Below are positions 8,650 to 23,600 of a stretch of DNA of 64,000 bases, one piece after another. The position numbers and the translations under genes are program-made. The stretch covers positions 4,967,706 through 5,031,705 of the forward strand of contig OX453273.1 in the NCBI GenBank assembly GCA_949710005.1, read 5' to 3'. The notes beneath the pieces were generated by a model. That model saw only the letters and a list, made by a program, of their open reading frames with translations. It had not been told where the DNA came from and did no database searches. Position 1 is the stretch's first letter; each line of letters starts with the position of its first letter. This DNA is from Ricordea florida. Taxonomy: Eukaryota; Cnidaria; Anthozoa; Corallimorpharia; Ricordeidae.

Positions 8650-11600
8650 GTAAATATCTCAATTGTTACTGTTCGAATCAAGTTCAGAATTTTACAGGAA
8701 AATTTTGCCGTTTAACAATTGCCTCCTCCAGACGTTTTGTGCCGTCTAGGTCGACTTCTTCGTCGTGGTCGTGTTTTGCTTAAACTTCCCAGTGACAACT
8801 CTCGGCAACAGCGTAAAGCGAGAATTGATGGCGGTAACTATTGTTTTCCTGACGACATTCAGTATAAGCGCTGGAAATAAAATCAGAAGTGAGATCAAAA
8901 TAAATGCTTATTTTGCAGGTAAAGTATATTCAAACAAACGAAGCAGTCTTCACGGTCCATTGATCCGTTATAAAGTACTTAAAAGGTTTCAAGAGGACGT
9001 GTTTCCCCTTTCCTTCGTTTGTGCTCTCATCACCTCCTGCTCCGTTTATAACAGAACAGAGCACAGTGGAGGCTTCTTTATTTGTTACCTAAAGATAGTC
9101 ACATTGCAAAATGATACTTAATCATCAATATGGCAAGAAACAACTTACACAATTATCTTTCAGCCTCACACCTTTTCAACCGCAAACAGTGTCCAGAGCT
9201 TCAACAAGGGTTACTTCGTCAAGACGTCCATCATCAGGAATCATCTTGACCCTATCGTCCAGGTGAGCTAGACAGAAAAGAATGCTCCAGTAAAACAATC
9301 TAACACGACAGCAAATTCAACAATTCATACCAATATTTCTTAGTAACAAACATATATTTAACTTTTCAAAGTTGTCAAGTGTGTCATGTCGGCATAAATA
9401 ACTACGTTTTTATAATCCGAGCAGTGCAAGGACGACGACAACATCAACTTCATCATCGTTATCCAGTGTGACTTCATCAAGCAGCCCGTCATCATCTTCG
9501 ATATCTACATCAAGCAGTGTATCGACGACATCAAGTACGTCATCAACATCCAGTGTGTCTACATCAAGCAGTGTATCGACGACATCAAGTACGTCATCAA
9601 CATCCAGTTTGTCTACGTCAACCAGTATATCGACGACATCAAGTACGTCATCAACATCAAGTGTCTCTGCAACAACCACAACGACCACATCAAGTTCTTC
9701 GTTGTCACCGTCGATATCATCAACTGTTACAACGTTTTCAAGTGTGTCCACATCAAGCAGTGCGTCGACGTCGTCAAGTTATTCAAGGTACTACACTTGA
9801 ATCTCGCTTTCTCGAACTCGGTTTTCTAGAACCCCTCACAAACAAACAAACACTGTCACGAATTATACAAAATGTAAGACAGTACATCATGTTAATGAGT
9901 AATGGATTTCGTTAAAGTTAACCGTGACTCGCTTATCTCAAAACCCCGCTATCTGGAGCTATTTTAAGGTTTCTCTTGTAAGCTCAATATAGTGGCTTGA
10001 ACTATACAATATGATTTTTCTGCGCCTAAATGATAATATTGTACTAGTTGACTTTAAAGTTAACTTAGTTGCCGGAATTAATGTATAAAACGTCACGAAT
10101 TTATAATACCAATTTAATTCCAAAGACTTAGTTACTGAACTAGGACTATTTAGAATATTGCTTGTGTGTGTATTAACACGAAAAACTCAGGAACACGAGT
10201 AAAAGCTACAAATGTTAGGGTAGGTTTTAAAGAGCTCTAAAAACAACTTTGATTAAACTATTAAGAAGCTGTTACAACTTTTTACATCCGAGGTTAAAAA
10301 TCATATAAAAAGTCTTGACAACCCAAAATTAAAAGTATAAGAAAAGAGAAGCTTAGGCATGCATAGCTGAAAAGAAAGCCACGGACACTTAAGGAACTGC
10401 GTGGTATGCCACTTGACTATCAGCGTGAGGTGACTCTACTGATTAAATGTCTTGAGGTATAAAGACAACATTATATATTATATTATATATTCTTGTGTGT
10501 CCACATCCAGCAGTGCTTCAACGTCATCAAGTGTATCGACATCGTCAAGTGTGTCGACATCAAGCAGTGCATCTACATCATCAAGTGTGTCAACATCGTC
10601 TAGTGTGTCTACATCAAGTAGTGTATCAACGTCATCAAGTTATTCAAGGTACCACAAAATAACCCTGCTAGGTGCTTAGCCATATGTCGTCAGACACAAC
10701 TACCTTATGCACTTTTAAACGAAAGACATCTAAGTTGCTTGATTTGAGCTATCGACCATAGATTTGTTGTATCTATATTTCCATTGTCCGGGAGTTGGTA
10801 CATCTATAATAATGTGTTGTTCATGTTGACTATGGTTTTGAAAAGTTAAGCAAATGTGGTTTTAAGAATATATTGGTTCCCAAACGACAACTGGTACTAT
10901 TTATTAATCTGTCAGACTATGTGATTGGTCGTTAAAGCCATAATGTTATTAACTCCTTTTACCTAAAGAAATGGTGTTATTATTCAGTTTTTGTAATACA
11001 TCAGTTAGTTAGGATACATCTTGTATGTGGTTATTAAGATAAAATAGGCGGAAACCACAAGTACTTATTTGCATTTGCTTTGTCAACATCGTCTAGTGTG
11101 TCCACATCAAGCAGTGTGTCGACGTCATCAAGTGTGTCAACCTCGTCTAGTGTGTCGACATCAAGCAGTGCATCTACGTCATCAAGTGCATCCACGTCGT
11201 CTAGCGTGTCGACATCAAGCAGTGCATCGACGTCATCAAGTGTGTCAAGCTCGTCTAGTGTGTCGACATCAAGCAGTGCATCTACGTCATCAAGTGCATC
11301 CACATCGTCTAGCGTGTCGACATCAAGCAGTGCATCGACGTCATCAAGTGTGTCAACATCGTCTAGTGTGTCCACATCAAGAAGTGTATCAACGTCATCA
11401 AGTTATTCAAGGTAACACAACATAATACTGCTAGCTCCTTTGGCTATGTTTTCGTTTATCACTACCTATCGCACTTTTAAAAGAAACAATTTATAGGTGT
11501 CGGTCAATAGAGTTATGGAACATAGTCATTTTGCAATCAAATTTTGATATCCAACGGCTTGGTAGTTGTGTAATGTTGTAATAATTTTGACAACTTGAGT

Positions 11601-14600
11601 AGATTTCGTCACAAGAGTTTGCGAGTTTTGTACCGTCAGGTGGTGGTACTTATGTCTCTGTCAAAATATGTGGCTGGTTTCTTAAGCCATAATGTTATTG
11701 GCTGCTTTTACGTAAGGCAATGGGGATATTGGCTGTCAAGACTCAGTTCTTATTATTAAGTTTTTGTAGTGACATTAATTAGTTAAGATACTTGTGGTAT
11801 TTGTTTACTGATATTAATTAGAAAGAAACTACAAGTATTAGCAAAAATATACATTGCTACACTGTACTTATCTGCATTTGCTTTGTCAACATCGTCTTGT
11901 GTGTCCACATCAAGCAGTGTGTCGACGTCGTCAACAAGCACTTCATCAACGTCGAGTTCTTCAAGGTACTTTAATATACCATTGCTATTTGGACGTTGTA
12001 TTCAAGTCACTGGATATTTTGGGTTTTTTTTTATCAAACATAACATCAAGCTGATTGCAAATACTTAGTTATTGAATGTGGACTATTTAGAACATTGCTT
12101 GTGTGAGTGTATCGAGACCAAAAACTTAGGAAGACGACTAAAAGCTACAAATGTTCTAGGGTAGATTAAAAGAGTTCAAAAGACAACTTTGATTAAACTA
12201 TTAAGTAGCTCTCACAACTTTTTATATCCGAGGTTAAGAATCATATAACTGAGGCCTAAACATCAAAACAAAAGAAAATATTTCAAGTCTACAAAAGGAA
12301 AGCTGCGGCATTCATAGCTGAAAACAAACAAAAACCATTTTAGAGCATTGTGTGATATCCCATATAGACCATTAGCGTGAGGTGACTCAACTGATGAACT
12401 GTCTTGAGCTAATAAGACAACTTAAGGTTTTCGTTGCAGCCAGGATTCAAAAAATGTACTAAAGTGAAGCACGCTTTGAAAGTCGTTTCACCTTAAAATA
12501 ATACTGCTTACCTGCATTTCCTCTTTAACCATCATAATGTGAATATATTCTTGTGTGTCCACATCCAGCAGTGCTTCAACGTCATCAAGTGTATCGACAT
12601 CGTCAAGTGTGTCGACATCAAGCAGTGCATCTACATCATCAAGTGTGTCAACATCGTCTAGTGTGTCTACATCAAGCAGTGTATCGACGTCATCAAGTTA
12701 TTCAAGGTACCACAAAATAACCCTGCTAGGTGCTTAGCCATATGTCCTCAGACACAACTACCTTATGCACTTTTAAACGAAAGACATCTAAGTTGCTTGA
12801 TTTGAGCTATCGACCATAGATTTGTTGCATCTATATTTCCATTGTCCGGGAGTTGGTACATCTATAATAATGTGTTGTTCATGTTGACTATGGTTTTGAA
12901 AAGTTAAGCAAATGTGGTTTTAAGAATATATTGGTTCCCAAACGACAACTGGTACTATTTATTAATCTGTCAGACTATGTGATTGGTCGTTAAAGCCATA
13001 ATGTTATTAACTCCTTTTACCTAAAGAAATGGTGTTATTATTCAGTTTTTGTAATACATCAGTTAGTTAGGATACATCTTGTATGTGGTTATTAAGATAA
13101 AATAGGCGGAAACCACAAGTACTTATTTGCATTTGCTTTGTCAACATCGTCTAGTGTGTCCACATCAAGCAGTGTGTCGACGTCATCAAGTGTGTCAACC
13201 TCGTCTAGTGTGTCGACATCAAGCAGTGCATCTACGTCATCAAGTGCATCCACGTCGTCTAGCGTGTCGACATCAAGCAGTGCATCGACGTCATCAAGTG
13301 TGTCAAGCTCGTCTAGTGTGTCCACATCAAGCAGTGCATCTACGTCATCAAGTGCATCCACATCGTCTAGCGTGTCGACATCAAGCAGTGCATCGACGTC
13401 ATCAAGTGTGTCAACATCGTCTAGTGTGTCCACATCAAGCAGTGTATCAACGTCATCAAGTTATTCAAGGTAACACAACATAATACTGCTAGCTCCTTCT
13501 GCTATGTTTTACTTTATCACTACCTATCGCACTTTTAAAAGAAACAATTTATAGGTGTCGGTCAATAGAGTTATGGAACATAGTCATTTTGCAATCAAAT
13601 TTTGATATCCAACGGCTTGGTAGTTGTGTAATGTTGTAATAATTTTGACAACTTGAGTAGATTTCGTCACAAGAGTTTGCGAGTTTTGTACCGTCAGGTG
13701 GTGGTTCTTATGTCTCTGTCAAAATATGTGGCTGGTTTCTTAAGCCATAATGTTATTGGCTGCTTTTACGTAAGGCAATGGGGATATTGGCTGTCAAGAC
13801 TCAGTTCTTATTATTAAGTTTTTGTAGTGACATTAATTAGTTAAGATACTTGTGGTATTTGTTTACTGATATTAATTAGAAAGAAACTACAAGTATTAGC
13901 AAAAATATACATTACTACACTGCACTTATCTGCATTTGCTTTGTCAACATCGTCTTGTGTGTCCACATCAAGCAGTGTGTCGACGTCGTCAACAAGCACT
14001 TCATCAACGTCGAGTTCTTCAAGGTACTTTAATATACCATTGCTATTTGGACGTTGTATTCAAGTCACTGGATATTTTGGTTTTTTTTTTATCAAACATA
14101 ACATCAAGCTGATTGCAAATACTTAGTTATTGAATGTGGACTATTTAGAACATTGCTTGTGTGAGTGTATGGAGACCAAAAACTTAGGAAGACGACTAAA
14201 AACTACAAATGTTCTAGGGTAGATTAAAAGAGTTCAAAAGACAACTTTGATTAAACTATTAAGTAGCTCTCACAACTTTTTATATCAAAAATCATATAAC
14301 TGAGGCCTAAACATCAAAACAAAAGAAAATATTTCTAGTCTACAAAAGGAAAGCTGCGGCATTCATAGCTGAAAACAAACAAAAACCATTTTAGAGCATT
14401 GTGTGATATCCCATATAGACCATTAGCGTGAGGTGACTCAACTGATGAACTGTCTTGAGCTAATAAGACAACTTAAGGTTTTCGTTGCAGCCAGGATTCA
14501 AAAAATGTACTAAATTGAAGCACGCTTTGAAAGTCGTTTCACCTTAAAATAATACTGCTTACCTGCATTTCCTCTTTAACCATCATAATGTGAATATATT

Positions 14601-17600
14601 CTTGTGTGTCCACATCCAGCAGTGCTTCAACGTCATCAAGTGTATCGACATCGTCAAGTGTGTCGACATCAAGCAGTGCATCTACATCATCAAGTGTGTC
14701 AACATCGTCTAGTGTGTCTACATCAAGCAGTGTATCGACGTCATCAAGTTATTCAAGGTACCAGAAAATAACCCTGCTAGGTGCTTAGCCATATGTCGTC
14801 AGAGACAACTACCTTATGCACTTTTAAACGAAAGACATCTAAGTTGCTTGATTTGAGCTATCGACCATAGATTTGTTGTATCTATATTTCCATTGTCCGG
14901 GAGTTGGTACATCTATAATAATGTGTTGTTCATGTTGACTATGGTTTTGAAAAGTTAAGCAAATGTGGTTTTAAGAATATATTGGTTCCCAAACGACAAC
15001 TGGTACTATTTATTAATCTGTCAGACTATGTGATTGGTCGTTAAAGCCATAATGTTATTAACTCCTTTTACCTAAAGAAATGGTGTTATTATTCAGTTTT
15101 TGTAATACATCAGTTAGTTAGGATACATCTTGTATGTGGTTATTAAGATAAAATAGGCGGAAACCACAAGTACTTATTTGCATTTGCTTTGTCAACATCG
15201 TCTAGTGTGTCCACATCAAGCAGTGTGTCGACGTCATCAAGTGTGTCAACATCGTCTAGTGTGTCGACATCAAGCAGTGCATCTACGTCATCAAGTGCAT
15301 CCACATCGTCTAGCGTGTCGACATCAAGCAGTGCATCGACGTCATCAAGTGTGTCAACATCGTCTAGTGTGTCCACATCAAGCAGTGTATCAACGTCATC
15401 AAGTTATTCAAGGTAACACAACATAATACTGCTAGCTCCTTTGGCTATGTTTTTGTTTATCACTACCTATCGCACTTTTAAAAGAAACAATTTATAGGTG
15501 TCGGTCAATAGAGTTATGGAACATAGTCATTTTGCAATCAAATTTTGATATCCAACGGCTTGGTAGTTGTGTAATGTTGTAATAATTTTGACAACTTGAG
15601 TAGATTTCGTCACAAGAGTTTGCGAGTTTTGTACCGTCAGGTGGTGGTACTTATGTCTCTGTCAAAATATGTGGCTGGTTTCTTAAGCCATAATGTTATT
15701 GGCTGCTTTTACGTAAGGCAATGGGGATATTGGCTGTCAAGACTCAGTTCTTATTATTCAGTTTTTGTAGTGACATTAATTAGTTAAGATACTTGTGGTA
15801 TTTGTTTACTGATATTAATTAGAAAGAAACTACAAGTATTAGCAAAAATATACATTACTACACTGTACTTATCTGCATTTGCTTTGTCAACATCGTCTTG
15901 TGTGTCCACATCAAGCAGTGTGTCGACGTCGTCAACAAGCACTTCATCAACGTCGAGTTCTTCAAGGTACTTTAATATACCATTGCTATTTGGACGTTGT
16001 ATTCAAGTCACTGGATATTTTGGGTTTTTTTTTATCAAACATAACATCAAGCTGATTGCAAATACTTAGTTATTGAATGTGGACTATTTAGAACATTGCT
16101 TGTGTGAGTGTATGGAGACCAAAAACTTAGGAAGACGACTAAAAGCTACAAATGTTCTAGGGTAGATTAAAAGAGTTCAAAAGACAACTTTGATTAAACT
16201 ATTAAGTAGCTCTCACAACTTTTTATATCCGAGGTTAAGAATCATATAACTGAGGCCTGAACATCAAAACAAAAGAAAATATTTAAAGTCTACAAAAGGA
16301 AAGCTGCGGCATTCATAGCTGAAAACAAACAAAAACCATTTTAGAGCATTGTGTGATATCCCATATAGACCATTAGCGTGAGGTGACTCAACTGATGAAC
16401 TGTCTTGAGCTAATAAGACAACTTAAGGTTTTCGTTGCAGCCAGGATTCAAAAAATGTACTAAATTGAAGCACGCTTTGAAAGTCGTTTCACCTTAAAAT
16501 AATACTGCTTACCTGCATTTCCTCTTTAACCATCATAATGTGAATATATTCTTGTGTGTCCACATCCAGCAGTGCTTCAACGTCATCAAGTGTATCGACA
16601 TCGTCAAGTGTGTCGACATCAAGCAGTGCATCTACATCATCAAGTGTGTCAACATCGTCTAGTGTGTCTACATCAAGCAGTGTATCAACGTCATCAAGTT
16701 ATTCAAGGTACCACAAAATAACCCTGCTAGGTGCTTAGCCATATGTCGTCAGACACAAGTACCTTGTGCACTTTTAAACGAAAGACATCTAAGTTGCTTG
16801 ATTTGAGCTATCGACCATAGACTTGTTGTATCTATATTTCCATTGTCCGGGAGTTGGTACATCTATAATAATGTGTTGTTCATGTTGACTATGGTTTTTA
16901 AAAGTTAAGCAAATGTGGTTTTAAGAATATATTGGTTCCCAAACGACAACTGGTACTATTTATTAATCTGTCAGACTATGTGATTGGTCGTTAAAGCCAT
17001 AATGTTATTAACTCCTTTTACCTAAAGAAATGGTGTTATTATTCAGTTTTTGTAATACATCAGTTAGTTAGGATACATCTTGTATGTGGTTATTAAGATA
17101 AAATAGGCGGAAACCACAAGTACTTATTTGCATTTGCTTTGTCAACATCGTCTAGTGTGTCCACATCAAGCAGTGTGTCGACGTCATCAAGTGTGTCAAC
17201 CTCGTCTAGTGTGTCGACATCAAGCAGTGCATCTACGTCATCAAGTGCATCCACGTCGTCTAGCGTGTCGACATCAAGCAGTGCATCGACGTCATCAAGT
17301 GTGTCAAGCTCGTCTAGTGTGTCCACATCAAGCAGTGCATCTACGTCATCAAGTGCATCCACATCGTCTAGCGTGTCGACATCAAGCAGTGCATCGACGT
17401 CATCAAGTGTGTCAACATCGTCTAGTGTGTCCACATCAAGCAGTGTATCAACGTCATCAAGTTATTCAAGGTAACACAACATAATACTGCTAGCTCCTTT
17501 GGCTATGTTTTTGTTTATCACTACCTATCGCACTTTTAAAAGAAACAATTTATAGGTGTCGGTCAATAGAGTTATGGAACATAGTCATTTTGCAATCAAA

Positions 17601-20600
17601 TTTTGATATCCAACGGCTTGGTAGTTGTGTAATGTTGTAATAATTTTGACAACTTGAGTAGATTTCGTCACAAGAGTTTGCGAGTTTTGTACCGTCAGGT
17701 GGTGGTACTTATGTCTCTGTCAAAATATGTGGCTGGTTTCTTAAGCCATAATGTTATTGGCTGCTTTTACGTAAGGCAATGGGGATATTGGCTGTCAAGA
17801 CTCAGTTCTTATTATTAAGTTTTTGTAGTGACATTAATTAGTTAAGATACTTGTGGTATTTGTTTACTGATATTAATTAGAAAGAAACTACAAGTATTAG
17901 CAAAAATATACATTACTACACTGTACTTATCTGCATTTGCTTTGTCAACATCGTCTTGTGTGTCCACATCAAGCAGTGTGTCGACGTCGTCAACAAGCAC
18001 TTCATCAACGTCGAGTTCTTCAAGGTACTTTAATATACCATTGCTATTTGGACGTTGTATTCAAGTCACTGGATATTTTGGTTTTTTTTTTATCAAACAT
18101 AACATCAAGCTGATTGCAAATACTTAGTTATTGAATGTGGACTATTTAGAACATTGCTTGTGTGAGTGTATGGAGACCAAAAACTTAGGAAGACGACTAA
18201 AAGCTACAAATGTTCTAGGGTAGATTAAAAGAGTTCAAAAGACAACTTTGATTAAACTATTAAGTAGCTCTCACAACTTTTTATATCCGAGGTTAAGAAT
18301 CATATAACTGAGGCCTGAACATCAAAACAAAAGAAAATATTTCAAGTCTACAAAAGGAAAGCTGCGGCATTCATAGCTGAAAACAAACAAAAACCATTTT
18401 AGAGCATTGTGTGATATCCCATATAGACCATTAGCGTGAGGTGACTCAACTGATGAACTGTCTTGAGCTAATAAGACAACTTAAGGTTTTCGTTGCAGCC
18501 AGGATTCAAAAAATGTACTAAATTGAAGCACGCTTTGAAAGTCGTTTCACCTTAAAATAATACTGCTTACCTGCATTTCCTCTTTAACCATCATAATGTG
18601 AATATATTCTTGTGTGTCCACATCCAGCAGTGCTTCAACGTCATCAAGTGTATCGACATCGTCAAGTGTGTCGACATCAAGCAGTGCATCTACATCATCA
18701 AGTGTGTCAACATCGTCTAGTGTGTCTACATCAAGCAGTGTATCAACGTCATCAAGTTATTCAAGGTACCACAAAATAACCCTGCTAGGTGCTTAGCCAT
18801 ATGTCGTCAGACACAAGTACCTTGTGCACTTTTAAACGAAAGACATCTAAGTTGCTTGATTTGAGCTATCGACCATAGACTTGTTGTATCTATATTTCCA
18901 TTGTCCGGGAGTTGGTACATCTATAATAATGTGTTGTTCATGTTGACTATGGTTTTGAAAAGTTAAGCAAATGTGGTTTTAAGAATATATTGGTTCCCAA
19001 ACGACAACTGGTACTATTTATTAATCTGTCAGACTATGTGATTGGTCGTTAAAGCCATAATGTTATTAACTCCTTTTACCTAAAGAAATGGTGTTATTAT
19101 TCAGTTTTTGTAATACATCAGTTAGTTAGGATACATCTTGTATGTGGTTATTAAGATAAAATAGGCGGAAACCACAAGTACTTATTTGCATTTGCTTTGT
19201 CAACATCGTCTAGTGTGTCCACATCAAGCAGTGTGTCGACGTCATCAAGTGTGTCAACCTCGTCTAGTGTGTCGACATCAAGCAGTGCATCTACGTCATC
19301 AAGTGCATCCACGTCGTCTAGCGTGTCGACATCAAGCAGTGCATCGACGTCATCAAGTGTGTCAAGCTCGTCTAGTGTGTCCACATCAAGCAGTGCATCT
19401 ACGTCATCAAGTGCATCCACATCGTCTAGCGTGTCGACATCAAGCAGTGCATCGACGTCATCAAGTGTGTCAACATCGTCTAGTGTGTCCACATCAAGCA
19501 GTGTATCAACGTCATCAAGTTATTCAAGGTAACACAACATAATACTGCTAGCTCCTTTGGCTATGTTTTTGTTTATCACTACCTATCGCACTTTTAAAAG
19601 AAACAATTTATAGGTGTCGGTCAATAGAGTTATGGAACATAGTCATTTTGCAATCAAATTTTGATATCCAACGGCTTGGTAGTTGTGTAATGTTGTAATA
19701 ATTTTGACAACTTGAGTAGATTTCGTCACAAGAGTTTGCGAGTTTTGTACCGTCAGGTGGTGGTACTTATGTCTCTGTCAAAATATGTGGCTGGTTTCTT
19801 AAGCCATAATGTTATTGGCTGCTTTTACGTAAGGCAATGGGGATATTGGCTGTCAAGACTCAGTTCTTATTATTAAGTTTTTGTAGTGACATTAATTAGT
19901 TAAGATACTTGTGGTATTTGTTTACTGATATTAATTAGAAAGAAACTACAAGTATTAGCAAAAATATACATTACTACACTGTACTTATCTGCATTTGCTT
20001 TGTCAACATCGTCTTGTGTGTCCACATCAAGCAGTGTGTCGACGTCGTCAACAAGCACTTCATCAACGTCGAGTTCTTCAAGGTACTTTAATATACCATT
20101 GCTATTTGGACGTTGTATTCAAGTCACTGGCTATTTTGGTTTTTTTTTTATCAAACATAACATCAAGCTGATTGCAAATACTTAGTTATTGAATGTGGAC
20201 TATTTAGAACATTGCTTGTGTGAGTGTATGGAGACCAAAAACTTAGGAAGACGACTAAAAGCTACAAATGTTCTAGGGTAGATTAAAAGAGTTCAAAAGA
20301 CAACTTTGATTAAACTATTAAGTAGCTCTCACAACTTTTTATATCCGAGGTTAAGAATCATATAACTGAGGCCTGAACATCAAAACAAAAGAAAATATTT
20401 CAAGTCTACAAAAGGAAAGCTGCGGCATTCATAGCTGAAAACAAACAAAAACCATTTTAGAGCATTGTGTGATATCCCATATAGACCATTAGCGTGAGGT
20501 GACTCAACTGATGAACTGTCTTGAGCTAATAAGACAACTTAAGGTTTTCGTTGCAGCCAGGATTCAAAAAATGTACTAAATTGAAGCACGCTTTGAAAGT

Positions 20601-23600
20601 CGTTTCACCTTAAAATAATACTGCTTACCTGCATTTCCTCTTTAACCATCATAATGTGAATATATTCTTGTGTGTCCACATCCAGCAGTGCTTCAACGTC
20701 ATCAAGTGTATCGACATCGTCAAGTGTGTCGACATCAAGCAGTGCATCTACATCATCAAGTGTGTCAACATCGTCTAGTGTGTCTACATCAAGCAGTGTA
20801 TCAACGTCATCAAGTTATTCAAGGTAGAACAAAATAACCCTGCTAGGTGCTTAGCCATATGTCGTCAGACACAACTACCTTATGCACTTTTAAACGAAAG
20901 ACATCTAAGTTGCTTGATTTGAGCTATCGACCATAGATTTGTTGTATCTATATTTCCATTGTCCGGGAGTTGGTACATCTATAATAATGTGTTGTTCATG
21001 TTGACTATGGTTTTGAAAAGTTAAGCAAATGTGGTTTTAAGAATATATTGGTTCCCAAACGACAACTGGTACTATTTATTAATCTGTCAGACTATGTGAT
21101 TGGTCGTTAAAGCCATAATGTTATTAACTCCTTTTACCTAAAGAAATGGTGTTATTATTCAGTTTTTGTAATACATCAGTTAGTTAGGATACATCTTGTA
21201 TGTGGTTATTAAGATAAAATAGGCGGAAACCACAAGTACTTATTTGCATTTGCTTTGTCAACATCGTCTAGTGTGTCCACATCAAGCAGTGTGTCGACGT
21301 CATCAAGTGTGTCAACCTCGTCTAGTGTGTCGACATCAAGCAGTGCATCTACGTCATCAAGTGCATCCACGTCGTCTAGCGTGTCGACATCAAGCAGTGC
21401 ATCGACGTCATCAAGTGTGTCAAGCTCGTCTAGTGTGTCCACATCAAGCAGTGCATCTACGTCATCAAGTGCATCCACATCGTCTAGCGTGTCGACATCA
21501 AGCAGTGCATCGACGTCATCAAGTGTGTCAACATCGTCTAGTGTGTCCACATCAAGCAGTGTATCAACGTCATCAAGTTATTCAAGGTAACACAACATAA
21601 TACTGCTAGCTCCTTTGGCTATGTTTTTGTTTATCACTACCTATCGCACTTTTAAAAGAAACAATTTATAGGTGTCGGTCAATAGAGTTATGGAACATAG
21701 TCATTTTGCAATCAAATTTTGATATCCAACGGCTTGGTAGTTGTGTAATGTTGTAATAATTTTGACAACTTGAGTAGATTTCGTGACAAGAGTTTGCGAG
21801 TTTTGTACCGTCAGGTGGTGTTACTTATGTCTCTGTCAAAATATGTGGCTGGTTTCTTAAGCCATAATGTTATTGGCTGCTTTTACGTAAGGGAATGGGG
21901 ATATTGGCTGTCAAGACTCAGTTCTTATTATTAAGTTTTTGTAGTGACATTAATTAGTTAAGATACTTGTGGTATTTGTTTACTGATATTAATTAGAAAG
22001 AAACTACAAGTATTAGCAAAAATATACATTACTACACTGTACTTATCTGCATTTTCTTTGTCAACATCGTCTTGTGTGTCCACATCAAGCAGTGTGTCGA
22101 CGTCGTCAACAAGCACTTCATCAACGTCGAGTTCTTCAAGGTACTTTAATATACCATTGCTATTTGGACGTTGTATTTAAGTCACTGGATATTTTGGGTT
22201 TTTTTTTATCAAACATAACATCAAGCTGATTGCAAATACTTAGTTATTGAATGTGGACTATTTAGAACATTGCTTGTGTGAGTGTATGGAGACCAAAAAC
22301 TTAGGAAGACGACTAAAAGCTACAAATGTTCTAGGGTAGATTAAAAGAGTTCAAAAGACAACTTTGATTAAACTATTAAGTAGCTCTCACAACTTTTTAT
22401 ATCCGAGGTTAAGAATCATATAACTGAGGCCTGAACATCAAAACAAAAGAAAATATTTCAAGTCTACAAAAGGAAAGCTGCGGCATTCATAGCTGAAAAC
22501 AAACAAAAACCATTTTAGAGCATTGTGTGATATCCCATATAGACCATTAGCGTGAGGTGACTCAACTGATGAACTGTCTTGAGCTAATAAGACAACTTAA
22601 GGTTTTCGTTGCAGCCAGGATTCAAAAAATGTACTAAATTGAAGCACGCTTTGAAAGTCGTTTCACCTTAAAATAATACTGCTTACCTGCATTTCCTCTT
22701 TAACCATCATAATGTGAATATATTCTTGTGTGTCCACATCCAGCAGTGCTTCAACGTCATCAAGTGTATCGACATCGTCAAGTGTGTCGACATCAAGCAG
22801 TGCATCTACATCATCAAGTGTGTCAACATCGTCTAGTGTGTCTACATCAAGCAGTGTATCAACGTCATCAAGTTATTCAAGGTACCACAAAATAACCCTG
22901 CTAGGTGCTTAGCCATATGTCGTCAGACACAAGTACCTTGTGCACTTTTAAACGAAAGACATCTAAGTTGCTTGATTTGAGCTATCGACCATAGATTTGT
23001 TGTATCTATATTTCCATTGTCCGGGAGTTGGTACATCTATAATAATGTGTTGTGTATGTTGACTATGGTTTTGAAAAGTTAAGCAAATGTGGTTTTAAGA
23101 ATATATTGGTTCCCAAACGACAACTGGTACTATTTATTAATCTGTCAGACTATGTGATTGGTCGTTAAAGCCATAATGTTATTAACTCCTTTTACCTAAA
23201 GAAATGGTGTTATTATTCAGTTTTTGTAATACATCAGTTAGTTAGGATACATCTTGTATGTGGTTATTAAGATAAAATAGGCGGAAACCACAAGTACTTA
23301 TTTGCATTTGCTTTGTCAACATCGTCTAGTGTGTCCACATCAAGCAGTGTGTCGACGTCATCAAGTGTGTCAACCTCGTCTAGTGTGTCGACATCAAGCA
23401 GTGCATCTACGTCATCAAGTGCATCCACGTCGTCTAGCGTGTCGACATCAAGCAGTGCATCGACGTCATCAAGTGTGTCAAGCTCGTCTAGTGTGTCCAC
23501 ATCAAGCAGTGCATCTACGTCATCAAGTGCATCCACATCGTCTAGCGTGTCGACATCAAGCAGTGCATCGACGTCATCAAGTGTGTCAACATCGTCTAGT

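Larger units (their letters stand above)
4300..11600. repeat. Long duplicated block, copy 1 (about 7.3 kb)
   Basis: Matches about 53550-60850 almost base for base. It covers unit 3, the enlarged A, the foldback element, A', the gene start and the first A exon. Differences noticed: 108 bp in exon A, 97 bp of microsatellite and a handful of substitutions. Edges are judged from shared single-base marks, so they are approximate. Confidence 0.75.

Noticed and set aside
8765..9121. 118-codon ORF in intron 1
   Set aside because: It starts at a non-ATG codon and its first ATG is at 8828. It crosses a likely acceptor/donor (TTTTGCAGGTAAAG), has no recognisable domain, and its preservation in the second copy is no better than that of surrounding intron.
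15596..15787. 63-codon ORF in the A-to-B intron of unit 7
   Set aside because: It is present only because of a single-base difference (TTATTCAG for TTATTAAG), other units are closed, and it is not conserved.
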